Below are positions 25,250 through 31,803 of a stretch of 64,000 nucleotides of DNA, piece after piece. Each line of letters begins with the position of its first letter. Positions within the stretch are counted from its first letter, which is position 1. Origin of the DNA: Streptomyces avidinii (GTDB lineage: Bacteria > Actinomycetota > Actinomycetes > Streptomycetales > Streptomycetaceae); NCBI RefSeq assembly GCF_014650695.1, contig NZ_BMVL01000006.1, positions 310,001-374,000 on the forward strand, read 5' to 3'. Position numbers and translations under genes: made by a program. The notes beneath the pieces are model-generated. The model made no database searches. It was not told the DNA's origin and saw nothing but the letters and a program-made list of their open reading frames with translations.

Positions 25250-25420
25250 CCGGAACCCGGACGGGCCGCGCCGAGGCCGGCCGGACGTCAGGGGCCCATC
25301 CATGCAGGAAGCGGGCCCCTGGGCGGCTCCGGGCGTCGTCTGGGAAAATGCGAGAGAGCGCCTCGGTCTGCGTCCGTCTCCCGCCCGGAAGTGGGCAGTG
25401 AGCCCAGAAGGGCCGAACTG

Positions 25421-25717
25421 ATGATCATCTTTGGCACCAAGGTATACCTGTACCAGCTCGCGATACTCACGCTGGTATGCCGTCATTGCGGCTACTCCGC
25501 CGCACACACGCTCAGGAAGCACGTCACCAAGTTCACGTTGTTCTTCGTGCCGTTGTTCCCCGTCTCGACGGCGTATGCGACGCAGTGCACCTTCTGCGGC
25601 ATGGAGCAGGAGGTGACCAAGGAGTGGGCCGAGCAGGCGCAGGCACACACCGCAGCTGCGGCCGGCGGCGAGGCGTACGGGCAGCCGCAGCAGCCGTACC
25701 GGCACCCCGGGACCTGA
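25421..25717 (+). CDS. small zinc-ribbon protein
   Basis: A 98-residue conserved actinobacterial protein. Two CxxC knuckles (CRHCG near 30 and CTFCG near 66) should bind one zinc. Between them lies the hydrophobic stretch FTLFFVPLFPVST, which may touch the membrane. The tail is Ala/Gln-rich and disordered. ATG 25421 with the ribosome site AGAAGG. Function unknown; homologues are usually annotated only as zinc-ribbon domain proteins. Confidence 0.82.
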   Translation: MIIFGTKVYLYQLAILTLVCRHCGYSAAHTLRKHVTKFTLFFVPLFPVSTAYATQCTFCGMEQEVTKEWAEQAQAHTAAAAGGEAYGQPQQPYRHPGT

Positions 25718-25802
25718 TCGGCCGCCTTCGAGCGCATCGAGCGCCTCTCCGGCGGAGCGCCACCCCCTGCCCGCGCGGCTCATTCCTCCCGCGCCGCGCC
25801 CC

Positions 25803-26048
25803 TCTGTCCAGGACCGCCGAGACCGCGGCCACGAGCCTTTCTCCCGCACGGTCGACGCTGCCGTTCTGCGTGCAGATCTGGGCACCTTCCAGGGGGAAGG
25901 TGATCTCTGCGGAGACGTCATCGGGCACGTGCGAGCCGGCCCGCTCGCACATGGCCGTGAGACGGCGCCGCTGATCGGCCTTGTGGTTCTCGATCAGCCG
26001 ACGGGCCGGATGGTCGGGGTCGGGCAGGCCGGCGATGGGTTCGGCCAA
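25803..26048 (-). pseudogene. TetR-like regulator fragment, ligand-domain end only
   Basis: About 82 codons read like the C-terminal helices of a TetR regulator: DPDHPARRLIENHKADQRRR, SAEITFPLEGAQICTQNG, RAGERLVAAVSAVLDR. The HTH is missing and the natural stop is lost, as the frame runs into the zinc-ribbon gene. The rest of 25718-26107 shows nothing else. Confidence 0.4.
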
Positions 26049-26107
26049 ACGTCGGTATGGGACGCAGGGCACGAGTGTCCCCGCGATGTCGGGGCATCTG
26101 TGTCCCT

Positions 26108-26425
26108 ATGACCATTTACGTTGTCACACTCCCCGGCACCCTTCTCACCGAGCTGACGCCCGAGGCGCGCACGGAACTCACCCGTGCGCTGCGCGGATCC
26201 GACCCGCGCGAGACGGACCTGGGCGTGGCCGAAGACCTGGACCTCCTCACTTTCTACCCGGACTCGTCGGCCTTCAGCCTGCACCTGGAGGTCGAGGCCG
26301 CCGATACGGCAACCGCTGAGGCCCGAGCACGAGACCTGGCCACTGCGGCCCTCCGCTCCGTCGGACTGACGGCCGAAGCCGCCCCGCTGGGGGACCCGGT
26401 GATCACCGGCATCGCCGGACCGTGA
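26108..26425 (+). CDS. conserved hypothetical protein
   Basis: A 105-residue acidic cytoplasmic protein with no recognised domain. It begins MTIYVVTLPGTLLTELTPEA and has alternating strands and helices in which LHLEVEAADTATAEARARDL is the most regular part. Codon usage is fully typical for the genus, so it is a real gene. The ATG at 26108 lacks a clear ribosome site, so leaderless or weak translation is possible. Neighbours do not suggest a role. Confidence 0.65.
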   Translation: MTIYVVTLPGTLLTELTPEARTELTRALRGSDPRETDLGVAEDLDLLTFYPDSSAFSLHLEVEAADTATAEARARDLATAALRSVGLTAEAAPLGDPVITGIAGP

Positions 26426-26509
26426 CGCACGGGCGCAGGGTGTCGCAGTGGCGCATTTCCCCGGCGACCCTCGTGCCGTGGGTCAAGCCGGTGCTTCGGG
26501 CAGGTGGTC

Positions 26510-26540
26510 TTGACCTTCGAGTCGGGTTGAAGGTTTAGCG
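26510..26540 (+). promoter_or_regulatory. MerR-type promoter with operator between -35 and -10
   Basis: A TTGACC -35 (26510-26515) is followed after about 18-19 bases by a TTTAGC-like -10. The inverted repeat ACCTTC / GAAGGT (26513-26518 and 26529-26534) fills the long spacer, as in promoters activated by MerR proteins through DNA untwisting. The predicted transcript starts within a few bases of the MerR ATG at 26548, so the mRNA is probably leaderless or nearly so. Confidence 0.7.
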
Positions 26541-26547
26541 TCGAGGT

Positions 26548-27336
26548 ATGACGACCTACCGGATCTCGCAGCTGGCCGAACGCTCCGGCGTTCCCGCTAC
26601 GACGCTGCGCTTCTACGAGGGTGCCGGGCTGCTGCCCGCCGGGCGGACCGCGGCCGGCTACCGCGTCTACGGCGAGGACGCGGTCGAACGTCTCGCGCTC
26701 ATCTCCTCGGCGAAGCTGCTGGGTCTGGCGCTGGAGGAGATCCGCGCCCTCCTGGACATCCGCGAGGAGGGCGTGTGCTCTTCGGTGCGGGCCCGGATGC
26801 TGCCGCTGGTCGCCGCCCGGATCACGGACACCGACATCAGGGTCGTGGAGTTGCGCGACTTCTCCGAGCGTCTGTCCGGCGTCCGCGCCGCCCTGTCCGG
26901 GCCGGTGCCGGACGGTGCCTGTGGCCCGGACTGCGGCTGCGCCCCCGCCGGGGCACCGGCGGCCGGGGCGGAGCCGGTGGCGCTCCCTCCCAGGGACCGC
27001 GAGGCGCCGCGGGCCGCCCCGGTCGTCTGCACCCTGGACGCCGCCGAGCTGGGCGAGCGAACGGAACAGTGGCGCGCCCTGATCGCGCTCGCCGGCCGGC
27101 GTGAGGACATCGAGGACGGGCTGCGCCTGTCCTTCCCGCCGGACGCCGAACTCGCCGGCCGGATCGCGGCGCTGGCCGCGGCAGAACAGGGCTGCTGCGC
27201 GTTCTCCGGCTTCACCCTGCACCTGGCCCCAGCCGCCATCCGGCTGGACGTGCGCGCGCCCGAGAGCGCCGCCGGGACGCTGGCCGAACTGTTCGGAGCG
27301 CCCGCATCCTCGCCTGTGGCCGATCCGGTGGGGTGA
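26548..27336 (+). CDS. MerR-family regulator with Cys-rich linker and C-terminal Cys domain
   Basis: A 262-residue MerR protein. Residues 1-70 are the winged HTH (YRISQLAERSGVPATTLRFY). A dimerisation helix and the first cysteine (EEGVCSSVRARM) follow, then a CGPDCGC metal-binding-like cluster near 129-135. The extra C-terminal domain (about 165-250) contains AAAEQGCCAFSGFTLHL, with a Cys pair. The cysteines and the ACR3/TauE exporters downstream suggest sensing of arsenite or another soft metal ion. The classic MerR promoter lies upstream of its own ATG, so it likely activates its own operon. The stop at 27334-27336 abuts a 17-bp tandem repeat before the exporter gene. Confidence 0.88.
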   Translation: MTTYRISQLAERSGVPATTLRFYEGAGLLPAGRTAAGYRVYGEDAVERLALISSAKLLGLALEEIRALLDIREEGVCSSVRARMLPLVAARITDTDIRVVELRDFSERLSGVRAALSGPVPDGACGPDCGCAPAGAPAAGAEPVALPPRDREAPRAAPVVCTLDAAELGERTEQWRALIALAGRREDIEDGLRLSFPPDAELAGRIAALAAAEQGCCAFSGFTLHLAPAAIRLDVRAPESAAGTLAELFGAPASSPVADPVG

Positions 27337-27369
27337 CCTGTGAGGATGGGCCACCTGTGAGGATGGGCC
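27336..27369 (+). repeat. 17-bp tandem duplication carrying a ribosome site and ATG
   Basis: ACCTGTGAGGATGGGCC occurs twice head to tail at the MerR/exporter junction. Each copy contains GTGAGG plus ATG, but 17 is not a multiple of three, so only the second ATG (27363) is in frame with the exporter. The duplication probably changed how the exporter is translated. Confidence 0.85.
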
Positions 27370-28427
27370 GGTGGCCGATGGACCGGTGGCCCGGGCATGA
27401 GTACGAGGGAGCGGTCACGGTGTCGCAGCGGGGACCGCACGGCCCGGTGGAGCGGATGGAACACCACCAGGTCGCGATCTACCTCGCGGCGCTGACGGCC
27501 GGAGGTCTCCTGGGCCGGCTGGCCCCGGCCGCCGGCCCCGGGCTGGAACACGCCATCAACCCGGTCCTCGGCGCGCTGCTGTTCGTCACCTTCCTCCAGG
27601 TCCCGGCCACCGAGCTGCTGCGCTCGCTGCGCGACGGCCGGTTTCTGGCAGCGGCCCTGGTGGTGAATTTCGTGGTGGTGCCGCTGGTCGTCGCCGCGAT
27701 GTTCACGTTCCTGCCGGCAGATCAGGCCGTTCGCGTCGGGGTGCTGCTGGTACTGCTGTGCCCGTGCGTCGACTACGTGATCGTCTTCGCCGGCCTGGCC
27801 GGCGGCTCCAGCCGCCGCCTGCTGGCCGCCACCCCGCTCCTCCTGGTCGCGCAGATGCTGCTCCTGCCGGGGTTCCTGTACCTGTTCATGGGCTCCGACC
27901 TGACCGACATCGTCGAGCCCGGTCCGTTCGCGGAGGCCTTCGTCGTCCTGATCGTCATCCCTCTGGCGCTGGCCTGGGCACTGCAGGCATGGGCGGCGAG
28001 CCGCCCGGCCGGGCAGAAGGTGGCCGACTCCGCGACGACGACGATGGTCCCGCTGATGGCCGCGACCTTGCTGACCGTCGTCGCCTCGCAGATTCCCGAG
28101 CTGGACGGCAGCCTCAGCGTCGTCGCCGCGGTCATCCCCTGCTATGCCGTATTCCTGATGGTGATGGCCTTCGCCGGGAAGGCCGTCGCCCGGCTGTTCC
28201 GACTCGACGTCCCCGGCAGCCGAGCGGTCGTCTTCACCGGCGCCACCCGCAACTCCCTCGTCGTCCTGCCGCTCGCGCTGGCGCTGCCCGCCCCCTACGC
28301 CATCGCCGCCGTGGTCGTGGTCACCCAGACCCTCGTCGAGGTCATCGGCATGGTCGTCTACGTCCGCACCGTGCCCCGCCTGATCCCCGACCCGCCATCG
28401 GTGAGGTCCGAGTCCGCCGCGCACTGA
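27363..28427 (+). CDS. ACR3-like arsenite/oxyanion exporter (BASS superfamily)
   Basis: A membrane protein of up to 354 residues with about ten hydrophobic segments in the bile-acid:sodium-symporter/ACR3 fold. The segment LLCPCVDYVIVFAGLAGG matches the ACR3 TM4 motif with its transport cysteine, and RNSLVVLPLALALPAPYA matches the C-terminal crossing region. It should expel arsenite or a related ion. Start choice is uncertain: ATG 27363, GTG 27420 (good GAGGGAG site) or ATG 27456, from which the hydrophobic part directly begins. It follows the MerR regulator closely and precedes a TauE-type permease. Confidence 0.82.
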   Translation: MGRWPMDRWPGHEYEGAVTVSQRGPHGPVERMEHHQVAIYLAALTAGGLLGRLAPAAGPGLEHAINPVLGALLFVTFLQVPATELLRSLRDGRFLAAALVVNFVVVPLVVAAMFTFLPADQAVRVGVLLVLLCPCVDYVIVFAGLAGGSSRRLLAATPLLLVAQMLLLPGFLYLFMGSDLTDIVEPGPFAEAFVVLIVIPLALAWALQAWAASRPAGQKVADSATTTMVPLMAATLLTVVASQIPELDGSLSVVAAVIPCYAVFLMVMAFAGKAVARLFRLDVPGSRAVVFTGATRNSLVVLPLALALPAPYAIAAVVVVTQTLVEVIGMVVYVRTVPRLIPDPPSVRSESAAH

Positions 28428-28510
28428 CCACCCGCAAGGGCCACCGAAGCGAAACGGGTCGGTGCGCCGGTCACCGATACTGATCCGATGATCTACGCAG
28501 CGGTCATACA

Positions 28511-29296
28511 GTGAACTGGGCTTCCGGCCTCATGGGCTTCGCCGCCGGGCTGGTCATCTCCGTGGTGACCGCCCCCGCCGGGGTATCCGGAGCGGTGTTC
28601 CTGCTGCCCGTACAGGTGAGCGTCCTGGGCGTGCCCTCCCCCGCGGTCACGCCGACGAACCTGCTCTACAACGTCGTCGCCGGACCCGGCGCGCTCCTGC
28701 GCCACGCCCGCGCCGGCCGGCTCGGTGGGCCGCTGACCCGCCTGCTGCTGGCCGGAACCGTCCCCGGAGTCGTCCTGGGCGCCCTCATCCGCGTATTCGC
28801 CGTCCCCGGACCGGCCGTCTTCCGTCTCCTGATCGCCGTGTTCCTGCTGCCGCTGGGCCTGTGGCTGTCCTGGCGCACCCTGCGGCCGCCCCGCGCGGAG
28901 CGGCCGGTACGGCACCTGTCCGCGCGGTCGACCGGCGGTCTGGCCCTGGTGGTCGGGACCGTCGGCGGGATCTACGGCATCGGCGGCGGTTCCCTCCTCG
29001 GCCCGATCCTCGCCGGGCGCGGTACGCCCGTCGCCGAGGTCGCCCCGGCCGCGCTCGCCTCCACCTTCGTCACCTCGGTCGTCGGCGCGATCACGTACGC
29101 CCTCCTGTCGCTGACCGCGCAGGGATCGGTCGCGCCCGACTGGCCGCTCGGGATCGCCTGCGGACTCGGCGGACTGGTCGGCGGCTACCTCGGAGCGCAT
29201 CTCCAGCCCCGCCTCCCCGAGACCTTTCTGCGACTCCTCCTCGGCAGCCTCGCCACCGCCATCGGCGCCCTCTACGCCGTCCAGGCCCTCACCTGA
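28511..29296 (+). CDS. TauE/SafE-family permease
   Basis: A 261-residue membrane protein with about eight segments and the TauE/SafE pattern: the first half carries TPTNLLYNVVAGPGALLRH, repeated in the second half as IYGIGGGSLLGPILAGRGTP. The family moves sulfite, sulfonates and related organic anions. Its place after a MerR regulator and an ACR3-like exporter suggests a third component of a metal/oxyanion tolerance operon. Start is GTG 28511; it overlaps by four bases the stop of an eight-codon reading frame starting at ATG 28488, so translational coupling is possible. No strong ribosome site is visible. Confidence 0.85.
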   Translation: MNWASGLMGFAAGLVISVVTAPAGVSGAVFLLPVQVSVLGVPSPAVTPTNLLYNVVAGPGALLRHARAGRLGGPLTRLLLAGTVPGVVLGALIRVFAVPGPAVFRLLIAVFLLPLGLWLSWRTLRPPRAERPVRHLSARSTGGLALVVGTVGGIYGIGGGSLLGPILAGRGTPVAEVAPAALASTFVTSVVGAITYALLSLTAQGSVAPDWPLGIACGLGGLVGGYLGAHLQPRLPETFLRLLLGSLATAIGALYAVQALT

Positions 29297-29328
29297 CCTG
29301 CACCGTCCCCCGGACGACCGGTCACCGG

Positions 29329-29595
29329 TCAGCCGGGCCAGGTGCCCGTGACGCGCCGCGTGGCGACCGCTCCGGAGCGGTCGACGGCGGCCTTGACGAC
29401 CGCGAAGATCGCTCCCTGGAGGGCCGCGGCCATCAGGATCTCGCGCCAGGAGCGGTCCTCGTCGGTTGCGTCAGGAGCGTCGTCCGCCCCTTCGACCAGT
29501 CTCCAGACCTGCTTGAACACCAGGGCCGCCAGTGCGCCGCCGACGGCGCCCAGGGCCAGCCCGACCGGCTTGTATGCGATCGCCGACGCCTTCAC
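29329..29595 (-). CDS. DUF4235 membrane protein
   Basis: An 88-residue protein with two likely membrane segments: KPVGLALGAVGGALAALVFK, and ILMAAALQGAIFAVVKAAVD, joined by an acidic loop. This is the DUF4235 pattern, found beside DUF3618 and holin-like genes across actinobacteria. Start GTG 29595 overlaps the DUF3618 stop by four bases, so it is translationally coupled as the last gene of the envelope operon. No biochemical role is established. Confidence 0.88.
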   Translation of the reverse strand: MKASAIAYKPVGLALGAVGGALAALVFKQVWRLVEGADDAPDATDEDRSWREILMAAALQGAIFAVVKAAVDRSGAVATRRVTGTWPG

Positions 29596-29939
29596 TTGTG
29601 CCCCCTGGCGTGCCGTACCTGCCGTACCAGCAGGAACGCGATGACGGCGGCCGCGCCGACGGCGACCAGTGCGGCGGTCCGGTTGTCCCGGGCCGCGGCC
29701 GCGGCCGCAGGGGTCCTGTCGGACGCCAGGTGCGCCGCGTGTTCGACCCGGTCGCGGATCTGTCCGGTGACCAGGGCGGCCTTCTCCGCCGCCTGGGCCT
29801 TGACCGCCGCCGTCTTCTCCCGGGCCTGCGCCTTGACGTCGGCCTTGGCGGCCAGGGCCTCGACGGTCCGGCCGAGTTCGTCGCGGGTGTGCTCGATGTG
29901 TTCCCGCAGTGTCTCCGGAGTGGGTTCATCGCTGCTCAT
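29592..29939 (-). CDS. DUF3618 protein
   Basis: A 115-residue protein with the DUF3618 opening (ETLREHIEHTRDELGRTVEA), a long alanine/lysine coiled-coil-like helix (about 30-75) and one C-terminal membrane segment (ALVAVGAAAVIAFLLV). It resembles an anchored rod, with the coiled coil in the cytoplasm. ATG 29939 overlaps the holin-like gene's stop as ATGA, and its stop overlaps the DUF4235 start, a tightly coupled set. Homologous sets are often stress-induced in actinobacteria; that is family knowledge, not seen here. Confidence 0.88.
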   Translation of the reverse strand: MSSDEPTPETLREHIEHTRDELGRTVEALAAKADVKAQAREKTAAVKAQAAEKAALVTGQIRDRVEHAAHLASDRTPAAAAAARDNRTAALVAVGAAAVIAFLLVRQVRHARGHK

Positions 29940-30361
29940 CGGTGCGCCTTCTCCCTGATTGCGGCCACATCGGCCCTGAGGCTGTCCATCGCCTGCTCCG
30001 GCGCCGGCGTACCGGCCTTCGCGATCTGTTTCCTGCCGGCCATCGCCACCACGGCGGCGGCCACGGCGAGCACAGCGGTGACGATCAGGGCCGAGGCCCA
30101 GACCGGAAGCACCAGGGCCAGCGCGGCGATGCCCGCCACCACCAGGGCCTGGGCCGCCAGGACGCCGAGGAGACCGGCTCCGCCGAACAGGCCGCCGCCC
30201 GTCCCGAACCGCTTCCCCTTCTGCGTCATCTCCACCCGCGCGAGCTGCATCTCCTGGCGCACCAGCTCCGAGATCTGCTGGGACGCCCGCGATACCAGCA
30301 CGCCCACCGAATCGTCGGTGGGGCGGTACGTCCGTTCACTCGTTTCCACGATCGTGCCCAC
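29936..30361 (-). CDS. holin-superfamily (Holin-X/DUF1469-like) membrane protein
   Basis: A 141-residue protein. An amphipathic N-terminal helix (LVSRASQQISELVRQEMQLA) is followed by a glycine-rich turn and two membrane segments (LFGGAGLLGVLAAQALVV; LPVWASALIVTAVLAVAAA). This is the putative actinobacterial Holin-X layout, which also covers non-phage envelope proteins. I prefer GTG 30361, behind GAGGTGG; ATG 30382 would overlap BrkB further. The chosen start overlaps the BrkB end by 26 bases. With DUF3618 and DUF4235 it forms a conserved membrane module rather than a lysis cassette. Confidence 0.82.
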   Translation of the reverse strand: MGTIVETSERTYRPTDDSVGVLVSRASQQISELVRQEMQLARVEMTQKGKRFGTGGGLFGGAGLLGVLAAQALVVAGIAALALVLPVWASALIVTAVLAVAAAVVAMAGRKQIAKAGTPAPEQAMDSLRADVAAIREKAHR

Positions 30362-31466
30362 GTTGTTCCACCTCGTCCTCACGTCGGTCGGATGTGCCCC
30401 GCTCCCGGCCGCCGGGCCGGACCGGGGATCCCTCCATACGGCGACGGTCCTCGTCGCTCCATGCCCTGGTGTCGCGGGGCTGCACGTACGGCTCCTCGTG
30501 CTCGGGCAGGCCTCCCGCGATCGCCCGTTGGCGGGTCATCTCCGCGTCGAACTCCAGCCCGAGGAGGATGGCGAGGTTGGTGATCCACAGCCACACCAGG
30601 AAGACGATCACGCCCGCGACCGTGCCGTACGTCTTGTTGTAGGAGGCGAAGTTCGCGACGTAGACGGCGAAGCCGGCCGAGGCGATCATCCAGATCAGCA
30701 GGGCCAGGAAACTGCCGGGAGTGACCCACCTGAAGCCCCGGCCCTTGGCGTTCGGCGCGGCCCGGTACAGCAGCGCGATCATGGTCGTGACGAGCAGCAC
30801 CAGGACGGGCCATTTCGCGATCGACCACGCGGTGAGCGCGCCGTCACCCATGCCGAGTGCCTCGCCCGCCCGCCGGGCCAGCCCGCCGGTGAAGACCACG
30901 ATCAGTGCGCTCGCGCAGGCGAGGAGCATGAGCGCGACGGTCAGTGCAAGGCGGAGCGGAAGGACCCGCCACACCGACCGGCCTTCGGGGACGTCGTAGA
31001 CGGCGTTCGAGGCGCGGATGAACGCCGCGACGTAACCGGACGCGGACCACAGGGCGACGACCAGGCCGACGACCGCGACCAGCGACCCGATGCCGCTGCG
31101 ACCCTGCAGTTGTACGACTGCGTCGCTGATGACATCCCGGACCGAGGCGGGCGCCAGCCTCTGCACATTGTCGAGCACTCGCCGCGTCGTCGACTCGCCC
31201 GCGATGCCCAGCAGGGACACGAGGACCAGGAGGGCGGGGAAGAGTGCCAACACCCCGTAGTAGGTCAGTGCCGCTGCGCGGTCGGCCAACTCGTCGTCCC
31301 TGAACTCCGCCACCGTGCCGCGCAGCACGGCTCGCCACGACCGTTTCGGCAGGTCGAAGGGTCGGTCGGGGGCGTGTTCGCGCACCTGGGCGTCGGGACC
31401 GGCATCGGCGTTCACACCGGTGTCCGGGCGCTCGCCTTCAGCCGTCGGCATCGGGATGCGTTTCAT
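30336..31466 (-). CDS. YihY/BrkB-family membrane protein
   Basis: A 376-residue protein with a polar N-terminal 50 residues, then six membrane segments of the YihY/BrkB fold, with the signatures DRAAALTYYGVLALFPALLV and ASYNKTYGTVAGVIVFLVWL. The C-terminal 60 residues are charged and disordered. The family was once called RNase BN by mistake; it is probably a transporter or envelope protein of unknown substrate. It is the first gene of a four-gene operon. ATG 31466 (MKRIPMPTAEG) was chosen because the frame further upstream is not coding-like. It is divergent from the catalase gene. Confidence 0.85.
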   Translation of the reverse strand: MKRIPMPTAEGERPDTGVNADAGPDAQVREHAPDRPFDLPKRSWRAVLRGTVAEFRDDELADRAAALTYYGVLALFPALLVLVSLLGIAGESTTRRVLDNVQRLAPASVRDVISDAVVQLQGRSGIGSLVAVVGLVVALWSASGYVAAFIRASNAVYDVPEGRSVWRVLPLRLALTVALMLLACASALIVVFTGGLARRAGEALGMGDGALTAWSIAKWPVLVLLVTTMIALLYRAAPNAKGRGFRWVTPGSFLALLIWMIASAGFAVYVANFASYNKTYGTVAGVIVFLVWLWITNLAILLGLEFDAEMTRQRAIAGGLPEHEEPYVQPRDTRAWSDEDRRRMEGSPVRPGGRERGTSDRREDEVEQRGHDRGNE

Positions 31467-31803
31467 ATCCTGCGGCTTTCCGTCTCGGCGGCACTCATGC
31501 CCGTATGCCGGCTCCAACCTTTCGGATGTGTTCGGGCGCGGGCGCGGAGGAGGGTCTGCGCCCCGCTGACGGGCCTTGTCTCGCGCGTGCCCCCAGTGGC
31601 GCACGGGATGCGCGGGGGCCCGTGTTTTTCGCGCAGTGCCCGGCGCCGTAGGACTCGGCCATGACAGGAAGCTCGCGACGCTGCGGGTTGATCGGGACAT
31701 ATCGGGTAGCCGGTGATCGAGGCCCGCGGTGTGCGGCTCCAGCCCCCGATACCGCCGGGCCGACGGCAGCCCCGACCCGACCCCGACCAATGGAGGGAGC
31801 ATC
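31467..31803. other. divergent promoter region, BrkB operon / catalase
   Basis: No gene is seen in these 337 bases. The catalase side contains the candidate stress promoter listed at 31685-31709 and a GGAGG ribosome site at the end. The BrkB side has no promoter I can name. Confidence 0.5.
31685..31709 (+). promoter_or_regulatory. candidate SigB-type stress promoter for catalase
   Basis: GGGT, 15 bases, then GGGTAG fits the Streptomyces SigB pattern GNNT-N14-16-GGGTAY except for the last base. It lies about 95 bases upstream of the catalase ATG. Weak evidence on its own; the oxidative-stress context adds some support. Confidence 0.3.

Noticed and set aside
29592..30361. Phage lysis cassette suggested by the holin-like gene
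   Set aside because: No endolysin or phage gene is present; the set matches the conserved chromosomal DUF3618/DUF4235 membrane module.
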